Of a stretch of 64,000 nucleotides of DNA, positions 6,550 to 14,469 are shown one piece after another (the first letter of the stretch is position 1; each line of letters opens with the position of its first letter). The DNA lies in assembly GCF_016863195.1 (NCBI RefSeq), contig NZ_BOOK01000018.1, positions 62,001-126,000 on the forward strand. The letters are read 5' to 3'. The DNA comes from Paraplanobispora takensis. GTDB taxonomy: Bacteria; Actinomycetota; Actinomycetes; Streptosporangiales; Streptosporangiaceae. The notes under the pieces were generated by a model. That model saw only the letters and a program-made list of their open reading frames with translations, was not told the origin of the DNA and searched no databases. Both the position numbers and the translations under genes were made by a program.

Positions 6550-8654
6550 TGTTTACGCAACCCCGGACCTCCCCCCTGGTCTTCGGCCTGTGCGCGGCGG
6601 CACTGCTCGGGCTGGCCGCGCTCTCGGTGCTGACCGGAGCGGGCCGGATCGCGCCGGGACAGGTCGTCGACTATCTGCTCGGTGCCCGGGGGGACGAGCA
6701 CCTGGAGATGGTGGTCGCCACGCTGCGCCTGCCCCGCACCCTGGCCGCGGTCGTGGTGGGCGCCGCACTCGGGGTCTCGGGGATGCTGCTGCAGTCCGTC
6801 ACGCGCAACCCGCTGGCCGAGACGGGCCTGCTCGGGGTGAACTCGGGCGCCGCGCTGGGCGTGGTGGTGGGAATCGTCTACGCCGGGGCGCAGACGGGCG
6901 GGGCCTACCTGGTCTGGGCGCTCGGCGGCGCGTTCGCGGCCACCGGGGTCGTGCTGCTGCTCGGCTCGCGTTTCTCCCCGCTCAAGCTGCTGCTGGCGGG
7001 CGCGGCGCTGTCGGCCACCCTCACCGGGATCACCTCGGCCCTGCTGGTCGCCGACCCGGTCACCTTCGACCAGTACCGGTTCTGGGTGCTCGGCTCGCTC
7101 GCCGGGGTCCCGCTGGAACGCGTCCTGACCGTCCTCCCGGCGATCCTGGCCGGTCTGGGCATGGCCGCCCTGGCGGCACGGCCGCTGGCCGCGCTCTCGC
7201 TCGGCGACGACGTGGCCGTGACCCTCGGCCACCGGCCCGGCCGCGTCCGGATCACGGTGACCGTGGCCGTCACGTTGCTCAGCGCCGCCGCGGTCGCCGT
7301 GGCCGGGCCGGTCGGCTTCCTCGGCCTGCTGGCCGGTTACGTGGCCAGGACCGTGCTCCGTGGCAGGATCGGCCCGCAGATCGCGCTGTCCGGGCTGGCC
7401 GGGGCCGTGGTCCTGCTCGGCTCCGACGTGCTCGCCCGGGTGGTCATCCGCCCGTACGAGGCTCCCGTCTCGCTGCTGATCGCCGTGCTCGGCGCGCCCG
7501 TGCTGATCGTGGTCGCGCGCTCCAGGGCGGTCGCCGCCGGGGCGGGGGACCTGATCGCGGAGAAGTCCTCGCGCGGCAGGGGGATCCTGCGGTCCCGGAC
7601 GCGCGGGACCGGCGGGTCCGCGCCGCGGCCCTCCGACGCGCTGCCGGTACGGCTCGGCGCCTTCTCGGTCCTGCTCCCCCTGCGCTCCTCCACGGCGGCC
7701 GTCCTCCTCGCCGGGCTCGCCGCGGCGGCGGGAGTGGTCGCGATCACCGCCGGGCAGTCCGCCATGACCGCGGGCCAGGCCCTGAACGCGCTGCTCGGGA
7801 CGGGGGAGGGCGGGCAGGTCCTCCTCGTCCAGCAGATCCGCCTGCCCAGGATCGTCGCGGGGCTGACGGCGGGCGCGGCGCTGGGCCTGTCCGGCTGCCT
7901 GACCCAGGCCCTGGCCCGCAACCGCCTGGCCACGCCCGACATGCTCGGCATCAACCAGGGCGCGGTCATCGCCGTCATGCTCGCCGGGCTGACCTCGTCC
8001 GCGGCGACGCTCTTCGAGCACTGGTGGACCGGTCCGCTCGGCGCCCTGGTCGCGGCCGTGGTGGTCTTCGGCATCTCCGGCGGGATCGGCACCCGGGGCT
8101 ACCGGTTCATCATCACCGGCCTGGCGGTCACCACCCTGGCCGGGGCGCTGGTCCAGTCGCTCCTGGCCTGGCGCGGGCTCAGCGCGGCCACGGCGGTCCA
8201 CGCCTGGACCGTCGGCAGCCTCACGGGCCGCGGCTACCCGGTGGCGCTGCCGGTCGCCGCGGGCCTGGCCGTCCTGCTGCCCGCCGCGCTGGCCCTCGCC
8301 CGGCGGCTGGCCGTACTGCGCTTCGACGAGGACGTCAGCGCCGGGCTCGGTGTGAGTCCCCGGACGACCAGGCTGCTCATCCTGGCGCTGGCCGTCGTCC
8401 TGGCCGGGCTGGGGATCGGCATCGGCGGGCCCATCGCGTTCGTCGCCCTGGCCGCCCCCGTCATCGCCGCCCGCCTGTCCGGACCGGCCCGCCTCCCGCT
8501 GATCGGCGCCCCCCTCACCGGCGCCGCGCTCGTCGTGACCGCCGACACGGTCGGCCGGGTCGTCGCCGACGGCGCCGAGATCCCGGCCGGTGTCGTGACG
8601 AGCATCCTGGGCGGCCCCTTCCTGCTGTGGACCCTGCTGTCAGACCGGAGGTAG
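6549..8654 (+). CDS. Fused double FecCD siderophore permease
   Basis: The 701-residue protein joins two FecCD permease units head to tail (about residues 5-335 and 375-698), as in FhuB. Each half shows the motif after the first loop (LRLPRTLAAVVVGAALGVSG; IRLPRIVAGLTAGAALGLSG) and the downstream RNPLAE/RNRLAT segment. About ten spans per half can be drawn. It should form the membrane channel for ferric catecholate. No ATPase (FecE/FepC) is encoded in this window. The ATG at 6549 has no Shine-Dalgarno and falls on the last base of an iron box, so a leaderless mRNA is likely. Confidence 0.92.
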   Translation: MFTQPRTSPLVFGLCAAALLGLAALSVLTGAGRIAPGQVVDYLLGARGDEHLEMVVATLRLPRTLAAVVVGAALGVSGMLLQSVTRNPLAETGLLGVNSGAALGVVVGIVYAGAQTGGAYLVWALGGAFAATGVVLLLGSRFSPLKLLLAGAALSATLTGITSALLVADPVTFDQYRFWVLGSLAGVPLERVLTVLPAILAGLGMAALAARPLAALSLGDDVAVTLGHRPGRVRITVTVAVTLLSAAAVAVAGPVGFLGLLAGYVARTVLRGRIGPQIALSGLAGAVVLLGSDVLARVVIRPYEAPVSLLIAVLGAPVLIVVARSRAVAAGAGDLIAEKSSRGRGILRSRTRGTGGSAPRPSDALPVRLGAFSVLLPLRSSTAAVLLAGLAAAAGVVAITAGQSAMTAGQALNALLGTGEGGQVLLVQQIRLPRIVAGLTAGAALGLSGCLTQALARNRLATPDMLGINQGAVIAVMLAGLTSSAATLFEHWWTGPLGALVAAVVVFGISGGIGTRGYRFIITGLAVTTLAGALVQSLLAWRGLSAATAVHAWTVGSLTGRGYPVALPVAAGLAVLLPAALALARRLAVLRFDEDVSAGLGVSPRTTRLLILALAVVLAGLGIGIGGPIAFVALAAPVIAARLSGPARLPLIGAPLTGAALVVTADTVGRVVADGAEIPAGVVTSILGGPFLLWTLLSDRR

Positions 8655-8659
8655 TTCAG

Positions 8660-9868
8660 ATGCCCCTCACTCCCCACGCACACGACGCCGGGCCGCTGAT
8701 CGAGCCGTCGCCGACGCCGGGCAGACACCGGGTGACCTTCCGATGGCGGGCCGGGTCGGCGGACGAGCGGGCGGTCGTGCTGATCAACACGCTGACCGAC
8801 CGGGACCGCCACGCGGGCGACATCGGCGGTCATGTCATGACCCGGGTCCCGGGCACCGACCTGCTCCAGCTGACCTACGAGCTCGACGCCGACCTGCGGG
8901 CCAGCTATCAGATCCTGCCGTGCACGGAGATCCCCGGCACCGACCGCGACTCCTGGCTGCGCGTCATGCTGACGGCTCTGCCCGACCCCGGCAACCCCGT
9001 CCGGGTCCCGGGCAGCCACGGCCGCAACCCCTCCTCCCTGCTGGAGCTGCCCGGCGCCCCCGCGCAGCCGTACCGCGACCGGCGGCCCGGCGTCCCCGGG
9101 GGGCGGGTCCACGAGACGGCGGCGGCCGGGCGGCGGGTCTGGGTCTACACGCCCCCCGGGCACGGCGCCGGGGCGGACCCGGCCGGGCACGGTGCGGTGG
9201 GAGATCCGGCCGGGCACGGTTCGGGGGAAGATCCGGGCGGGCCGTCCGGGACGCGGCCGGTCGCCTCGCCCGGGGCGTATCCGGTGATGGTCCTGCTGGA
9301 CGGGGAGGTGTGGGCCGGGCGGATCGCGCCGACGATGGACAACCTGATCGCCGAGGGACGGATACCGCCGACGGTCGTGCTGCTGCCCGACGCGGTCGAC
9401 CGGCCGACCCGGCTGCGGGAGATGGCCTGCCACGAACCGTTCGTCCGGCACCTGGCCGGGGAGCTGATGCCCTGGGCGGCGCGGGAGTGGCGGGTGACGG
9501 ACGACCCCGCGCTGACCGTCGTCGCCGGGCAGAGCTTCGGCGGGCTCACCGCCTCCTACGCGGCGTTCACCGCCCCCGGGCGCTTCGGCAACGTGCTGTC
9601 GCAGTCGGGCTCCTACTGGTGGAGCGAGGAGGACCCGCAGTGGCTGACCCGGCGCTACGAGCGGTCCCCCCGGCTGCCGGTCCGCTTCCACATCGAGGTC
9701 GGCCGGCAGGAGTGGATGCTGCTGGAGGAGAACCGCCGGTTCGCCGAGACCCTCGCGGCCAAGGGCTACGAGGTGACCCTCACCGAGTACAACGGCGGTC
9801 ACGATCCGGCCTGCTGGCTCGGCGGTCTGGCCGGCGGCCTCGCGAGCCTGGCCGCGGGGTGGCTGTGA
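8660..9868 (+). CDS. Enterochelin-type siderophore esterase (Fes-like)
   Basis: A 402-residue alpha/beta hydrolase with the N-terminal Fes domain (residues 1-140) and a catalytic esterase-D-like domain. The nucleophile elbow is GQSFGG near residue 293 and the C-terminal His is in GGHDPACW. By family it hydrolyses the lactone esters of catecholate siderophores in the cytoplasm to release iron. That fits a DHB-Thr trilactone made by the nearby NRPS. A Gly/His/Pro-rich insert of about 30 residues, with GHG repeats near residues 167-195, interrupts a surface loop. The start lies five bases after the permease stop. Confidence 0.88.
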   Translation: MPLTPHAHDAGPLIEPSPTPGRHRVTFRWRAGSADERAVVLINTLTDRDRHAGDIGGHVMTRVPGTDLLQLTYELDADLRASYQILPCTEIPGTDRDSWLRVMLTALPDPGNPVRVPGSHGRNPSSLLELPGAPAQPYRDRRPGVPGGRVHETAAAGRRVWVYTPPGHGAGADPAGHGAVGDPAGHGSGEDPGGPSGTRPVASPGAYPVMVLLDGEVWAGRIAPTMDNLIAEGRIPPTVVLLPDAVDRPTRLREMACHEPFVRHLAGELMPWAAREWRVTDDPALTVVAGQSFGGLTASYAAFTAPGRFGNVLSQSGSYWWSEEDPQWLTRRYERSPRLPVRFHIEVGRQEWMLLEENRRFAETLAAKGYEVTLTEYNGGHDPACWLGGLAGGLASLAAGWL

Positions 9869-11061
9869 TGGGGGACGCCGGGATGAAGAGGACGACGGAG
9901 ACGGCCGTGGCGGGGGACACCGGGGTGAAGGCCGCGATCCGCGGGCGGGTCACGGCGCACGCCGAGGTGCTCGTCGGACTGAGCCACCGCATCCACGCCC
10001 ATCCGGAGATCGCCTTCGAGGAGCGCCGGGCCGCGGAGTGGACGGCGCGGGTTCTGGACTCGGCCGGGTTCGAGGTGACCGCCGGCGTCGGCGGACTGCC
10101 GACCGCGTTCTCGGCCTCCTGCGGCTCCGGCCCGGTCACCGTGGCGTTCTGCGCCGAGTACGACGCGCTGCCCGGGCTGGGCCACGCCTGCGGGCACAAC
10201 GTCATCGCCGCCGCCTCCACCGGGGCGGGCCTGGCGCTGGCGCCGTTCGCCGACGGGCTGGGCCTGACCGTGAAGGTGGTCGGCACCCCGGCCGAGGAGC
10301 GGGGAGGAGGCAAGGCCCTGCTGCTGGAGGCGGGCGTCTTCGACGGCGTGGACGCGGCGATGATGGTGCACCCGGGGCCGTTCGAGACCGTCAGGTTCCG
10401 CTCGTTCGCCCTGGGCACCCTGGACGTGGAGTATCTCGGCCGTCCGGCCCACGCCACCCTCGCCCCGCACGAGGGCCGCAACGCCGCCGACGCGATGACG
10501 CTGGCCCAGGTCGCGATCGGGCTGCTGCGCCAGCAGCTCCCGCGCGACTGGCACGTCCACGGCGTGGTCACGGCGGCGGGCGAGGCGCCCAACGTCATCC
10601 CGGCCCGCGCCGCGGCGAGCTACGAGATCCGCGCGGCCAGGGCGGAGGACCTCGCGGCGCTGCGCGCCAGGGTGGAGGCGTGTTTCCGGGGCGCCGCCGT
10701 GGCGACCGGCTGCGAGTTGAGGCTGACCCGCCCGGAGCCCGACTATCTCGACTTCCGCGACGACGAGGAACTGGCCGGGCTGTACGCGGCCAACGCCGCC
10801 GCCCTCGGCCGCCCCGCCCCCGTCGAGCGCGAGCCGTTCGCGATGACCGACATGGCCAATGTCTCCCATGCGGTCCGCGCCATTCATCCGATGCTCGACA
10901 TCGGCGCAGGCGAGGCCGTACCGCACGATCCCGCCTTCGCCGCGGCGGCGGTCACCCCGGCCGCGGACCGCGCTCTCCTGGAAGCCGCGGTGATCCTGGC
11001 CTGGACCGCCGCCGACCTGGCGGGAGGCGGGGACGGCGAGTGGGAGAGGCCGTCATTGTGA
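9868..11061 (+). CDS. M20-family amidohydrolase (hippurate hydrolase/AbgB-like)
   Basis: A 397-residue metallo-amidohydrolase. The M20D motifs are visible: HPEIAFEE near the N-terminus, the metal site GHACGHN, the catalytic glutamates in TPAEERGGGK, and MMVHPGP. A dimerisation domain follows, then FAMTDMANVSH. The family cleaves N-acyl or N-aroyl amino acids such as hippurate or IAA conjugates. The gene overlaps the Fes stop (TGATG), placing it in the siderophore release operon. I infer that it may split the DHB-amino acid amide after the esterase has acted. An alternative GTG start lies 3 bases upstream. Confidence 0.85.
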   Translation: MGDAGMKRTTETAVAGDTGVKAAIRGRVTAHAEVLVGLSHRIHAHPEIAFEERRAAEWTARVLDSAGFEVTAGVGGLPTAFSASCGSGPVTVAFCAEYDALPGLGHACGHNVIAAASTGAGLALAPFADGLGLTVKVVGTPAEERGGGKALLLEAGVFDGVDAAMMVHPGPFETVRFRSFALGTLDVEYLGRPAHATLAPHEGRNAADAMTLAQVAIGLLRQQLPRDWHVHGVVTAAGEAPNVIPARAAASYEIRAARAEDLAALRARVEACFRGAAVATGCELRLTRPEPDYLDFRDDEELAGLYAANAAALGRPAPVEREPFAMTDMANVSHAVRAIHPMLDIGAGEAVPHDPAFAAAAVTPAADRALLEAAVILAWTAADLAGGGDGEWERPSL

Positions 11062-11251
11062 AGGGCCGGGGAAGGTCTGTCATTTCGTTTTCCCGGGCTG
11101 TGGAAAAGGAGAAGAGCGCCTTTCATCTGCACCGATGAAGGAAGTCCGTTGAAGATTCAACTTCTGGGTATTTCGACGCGGACGGAGATCGGGGGTGGCG
11201 GGTTACATGAAGTCCGTCCGAGAAACCCACGTCCAGACAAGGACTTCTCTC

Positions 11252-11767
11252 ATGTCGCGTATGCGTCGCAACATCATGATCCTGACGATGGCCGCCTCCG
11301 CCGCCACTGCCGGTGCCGCCCTTATGACCAGCCCCGCCCACGCGGCGGGGGCCACCGTCACGGTGGGGTCGTTCCAGAACATGTCCGTGGTGGGCACGAC
11401 CGGGAACGACAGCGTCGACATCAACCTGCTCAACGGGAAGGTCACCGTCAGCTCCGTGCTGCACTCGGTGACCGCCGGCGCCGGTTGCGTCCAGCAGGGG
11501 CCGAGCACGGTCTCCTGCGCCGGGGTCAAGAACATCACCGTCAACGTCAGGGGCGGTGCCGACACCGTCCGCAACAACACGTCGCTGTTCGCCGAGATCT
11601 TCGGCTCGGCCGGCGCCGACCGTCTCACCGGCGGTTCCGGCCGTGACGTCCTCGTCGGCGGCAGCGGGAACGACATCCTGACCGGCAACGCCGGCAACGA
11701 CACCACCGACGGCGGTGCCGACGTCGACACCTGCAGCGGTGAGACCGAGGAGAACTGCGAGATCTAG
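11252..11767 (+). CDS. Small secreted RTX-like calcium-binding protein
   Basis: A 171-residue exported protein with a signal peptide (about residues 1-30, ending AHAA). The mature part is a beta-rich domain with one Cys pair (GAGCVQQGPSTVSCAG). It is followed by four hemolysin-type nonapeptide repeats, as in GSGRDVLVGGSGNDILTG, which bind calcium. It ends in DTCSGETEENCEI. AAGGA precedes the ATG at 11252 by 8 bases. A close paralogue with the same architecture and ending lies at 35951-36535 on the other strand. Its role is unknown; it lacks the size of a toxin or protease. Confidence 0.85.
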   Translation: MSRMRRNIMILTMAASAATAGAALMTSPAHAAGATVTVGSFQNMSVVGTTGNDSVDINLLNGKVTVSSVLHSVTAGAGCVQQGPSTVSCAGVKNITVNVRGGADTVRNNTSLFAEIFGSAGADRLTGGSGRDVLVGGSGNDILTGNAGNDTTDGGADVDTCSGETEENCEI

Positions 11768-11774
11768 CGGGACC

Positions 11775-11810
11775 GCCCGCCCGTCATCCTCACGAGGGTG
11801 ACGGGCGGGC
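11775..11810 (+). terminator. GC hairpin after RTX-like gene
   Basis: Long arms GCCCGCCCGTCA... and ...TGACGGGCGGGC pair with one bulge around an ACG loop, directly after the stop codon. It is a probable intrinsic terminator. Confidence 0.7.
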
Positions 11811-11873
11811 TCGGGTGTCCCCTCGTTCGTGAATCCGATTGCTAAACGTGTTCGATAGATTACAGTGAGTTCC

Positions 11874-12800
11874 ATGCCTTCTCCCCAGCATGACTCACTC
11901 ATCGACCTGTTCCGCGACCGCCCGCAACTGGCCGTGGAGATCCTCCGTGATCTGCTGGGGCACGACCTGCCCGTCACAACTCTGGTCCGGGAGGAGAACT
12001 CGACTTTCAACACCCGGCCCTCCGACGACCTCGAGGCCGACCTGGTGCTCGTCCTGGGCCCGCCCGCCGCTCCCGTGCACGGGATCGTCGTCGAGATCCA
12101 GAAGGACACGTCCAAAGACCCCCGCCAGCTGGCCCGTTACGCCGCCGCGCTCTGGCTGCTGCTGCGCTGCGAGGTCACCGTCCTGGTTGTCTGCCCGGAT
12201 GTCCGCACCGCTGCCTACTACGCCCGGCCGATCGACTCCGGTCTGCCCGGTTACCGGTTGCAGGCCTGTGTGCTGGGGCCCGACGCCATCCCGGCCATCA
12301 CCGATGCGCAGCAGGCCGCGGCCCAGCCCGAGCTGGCGACCCTGTCGGTGATGGTGCACGGCCGCGAGCGCAAGGTCGTCGAGGCATTCGGCGCGGCGCT
12401 GGCGGACCTGCCCCGCGGCCACGCTCCGAAGTACTATGAATACGCATTCAGCATGTCCGCGCCCGAGGTGCGGCGCCTTCTGGAGGAGATCATGAGGTCC
12501 ACCGACTGGCCGGTCTACAGTCCCTTCGCCCGCGAGCACTACGGTCGCGGCCTGGAAGAGGGCAAGGCAGAGGGCAAGGCAGAGGGCAAGGCAGAGGGCA
12601 AGACGGAGGGCAAGGTCGAGGAAGCGGCCCGGATGGTGCTGCTGGTGCTGGCCACTCGCGGCCTGGAGGTGCCGGATGAGGTCAGGGACCGGATCGCCGC
12701 CTGCACCGACCCGTCCCGGCTGGAGTCCTGGGTGGCCCGTGCGGTGACCGTCCGGACCGTCCACGACCTGTTCGGCGAAACGGATGCGGAAGATGACTGA
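11874..12800 (+). CDS. Rpn-family recombination-promoting nuclease-like protein
   Basis: A 308-residue protein of the Rpn/PD-(D/E)XK group. The N-terminal half holds the nuclease core: an acidic position in DDLEADLVLVLG, then VHGIVVEIQKD, the E-x-Q form of the catalytic motif. The C-terminal part has a coiled region of five EGK(A/T/V) repeats (about residues 228-250) and a helical tail. E. coli Rpn proteins are DNA endonucleases that raise RecA-independent recombination, and some are implicated in phage defence. It stands alone and converges on the siderophore operon. An in-frame GTG at 11865 is an alternative start. Confidence 0.78.
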   Translation: MPSPQHDSLIDLFRDRPQLAVEILRDLLGHDLPVTTLVREENSTFNTRPSDDLEADLVLVLGPPAAPVHGIVVEIQKDTSKDPRQLARYAAALWLLLRCEVTVLVVCPDVRTAAYYARPIDSGLPGYRLQACVLGPDAIPAITDAQQAAAQPELATLSVMVHGRERKVVEAFGAALADLPRGHAPKYYEYAFSMSAPEVRRLLEEIMRSTDWPVYSPFAREHYGRGLEEGKAEGKAEGKAEGKTEGKVEEAARMVLLVLATRGLEVPDEVRDRIAACTDPSRLESWVARAVTVRTVHDLFGETDAEDD

Positions 12801-12871
12801 CCGCTGACGGGCGTCCCTGCCCGGCACAGCCCCGGCGAGCCGCCGGCTGAGGCCGCCGCCGTCCCGGCCGA

Positions 12872-14278
12872 TCAGTCCGGCCGCCGTCCGGCCCCCGTCA
12901 GGGACACGGCGGTCAGGAAGGCGGCCAGGAGGAAGGCGGCGGAGAGCAGGAGGGCGGCAGAGTAGCCGAGGGGGAGGATCAGACCGCAGGCTCCCACGCC
13001 CAGGGCTCCGGCGAGCATGCGCAGCGACTGGAACAGGGTCATGGCCCGGCCCATCACCTGCGGGCCGATGCTCGTGAACGCCGCCACCTGGACCGCCGTG
13101 ACCGCCAGGCCGAGGACCAGGCCCACCGCGAACATGATCGCTCTCAGTGTCCACGGGCCGGGGGCGGTCAGGGCGAGTACGGCGAACAGGACCACGCCGC
13201 CGAGCAGGCCGAGCGCGGTCACCCACTGTTCGCTCCATCGGGCGCAGGCGCGGTCGACTGCGAACCCGGCCGCCATCAGCCCCAGCGCCTCCGGGAAGAC
13301 CACCAGCCCGGCGTCCGCGGCCGAGGCGCCCAGCGCGTCCTGGTACATCAGCGGGAAGGCGAACAACATGCCCATCAGTCCCGCCGCGGCCAGGGACGCC
13401 GTGACGGTGCCGCGCAGGAAACCGCGGTCGGCCAGCACCCACGGGGCCAGCAGCCCGATGAGTCCGGACCGGCCGGCTCCGGGGGATCCCGACGTCGTGC
13501 CAGGCTCCGGGGCCGGGGCGTCGGCCGTGTCCGGTCCCGGGGCCGTGCCGGCCGGTACGGGCTCCGAGTCCTCCGCCGTGGCGGGTACGGCCCGCAGGCC
13601 GCCCGCGGCCACGAGGCCCAGCAGCACCGCCGCCACCCCGAAGGGGAGGTTGATGAAGAACGCCCACCGCCAGGAGAGGTGCTCGGTCAGCAGCCCGCCC
13701 AGGACCGGGCCGAGCACGGGCGCGAGAGCCGTCGGCACCACGATGTAGCGCGACAGGCGCATGCGCTCCCCCGGCGGGTACGCGGTGAAGAGCACCGTCA
13801 TCCCGGCGGGGGTCAGCACCCCGCCGCCGACCCCCTGCACCACCCGGAACGCCACCAGGGACTCCAGGTTCCAGGCGATCCCGCACAGGGCCGAGGCCGC
13901 CGTGAACAACGCCACCGCGCCGAGGAACACCCGCGCCGCGCCGTACCGGTCGCACAACCACCCGGAGACCGGCATGACCGCCGCGAGGGTGGCCAGGAAC
14001 GCCCCCTCCACCAGGTTGGAGGCGGCCGGGGTCACGTCGAGGTCGGCGGCGATGGCGAACAGGGCCGGGTTGACGATCGTCGCGTCCAGCCCGTTCATGC
14101 ACATGGCGACGACGTAGACGGTCAGTACGGCCCAGCGCGCGGGCGACCGGGTCCCCGACGGGTCCGATCCTGCCGGGCCGGGGACCGTCCGGCCCCATGA
14201 GACTGTGGGACCGGACGTCTCCGCGGGGCCGGAATCGCCGGTCCGGAAGGGTTCACGGACGGGGGCGGCTTCGCTCAC
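12872..14278 (-). CDS. MFS exporter (DHA2/EmrB-like), probable siderophore efflux
   Basis: A 468-residue major facilitator with at least 12 membrane spans. The first half shows the DHA2 motifs ([41 protein letters not shown]). The centre holds a 35-residue Pro/Gly/Thr-rich cytoplasmic loop. It is the last gene of the dhb operon: its GTG start overlaps the MbtH stop by 4 bases (GTGA). By position it should export the finished catecholate, like EntS or the efflux genes of other siderophore clusters. The substrate is inferred from context only. Confidence 0.85.
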   Translation of the reverse strand: MSEAAPVREPFRTGDSGPAETSGPTVSWGRTVPGPAGSDPSGTRSPARWAVLTVYVVAMCMNGLDATIVNPALFAIAADLDVTPAASNLVEGAFLATLAAVMPVSGWLCDRYGAARVFLGAVALFTAASALCGIAWNLESLVAFRVVQGVGGGVLTPAGMTVLFTAYPPGERMRLSRYIVVPTALAPVLGPVLGGLLTEHLSWRWAFFINLPFGVAAVLLGLVAAGGLRAVPATAEDSEPVPAGTAPGPDTADAPAPEPGTTSGSPGAGRSGLIGLLAPWVLADRGFLRGTVTASLAAAGLMGMLFAFPLMYQDALGASAADAGLVVFPEALGLMAAGFAVDRACARWSEQWVTALGLLGGVVLFAVLALTAPGPWTLRAIMFAVGLVLGLAVTAVQVAAFTSIGPQVMGRAMTLFQSLRMLAGALGVGACGLILPLGYSAALLLSAAFLLAAFLTAVSLTGAGRRPD

Positions 14279-14469
14279 CGGGTCAGGCTCCGGGGCCGCA
14301 GGTCGGTCCAGTGGGCCGCGACGTAGGCCAGGCAGGCGGCCCGGAGGTCGGGGCCGAAGCGGGCCGTCCAGCCGGAGGGGACCTCGGCGAAGGACGGCCA
14401 GATGGAGTGCTGCTCCTCGTCGTTGACCAGGACGAGGAACTCGCCGTCGGGATCGTCGAAGGGGTTCAC
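14275..14469 (-). CDS. mbtH: MbtH-like protein
   Basis: A 64-residue MbtH homologue with the family signature ([28 protein letters not shown], and a C-terminal [11 protein letters not shown]). MbtH proteins bind and stabilise adenylation domains and are often essential for their activity. The GTG start overlaps the NRPS stop as GTGA and the stop overlaps the exporter start the same way, so translation of all three is coupled. The likely client is the adjacent two-module NRPS. Confidence 0.93.
   Translation of the reverse strand: MNPFDDPDGEFLVLVNDEEQHSIWPSFAEVPSGWTARFGPDLRAACLAYVAAHWTDLRPRSLTR

Noticed and set aside
6531-8201. Long minus-strand frame opposite the FecCD permease
   Set aside because: Low-complexity, charged translation with no motif. 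The plus strand encodes a clear double permease.
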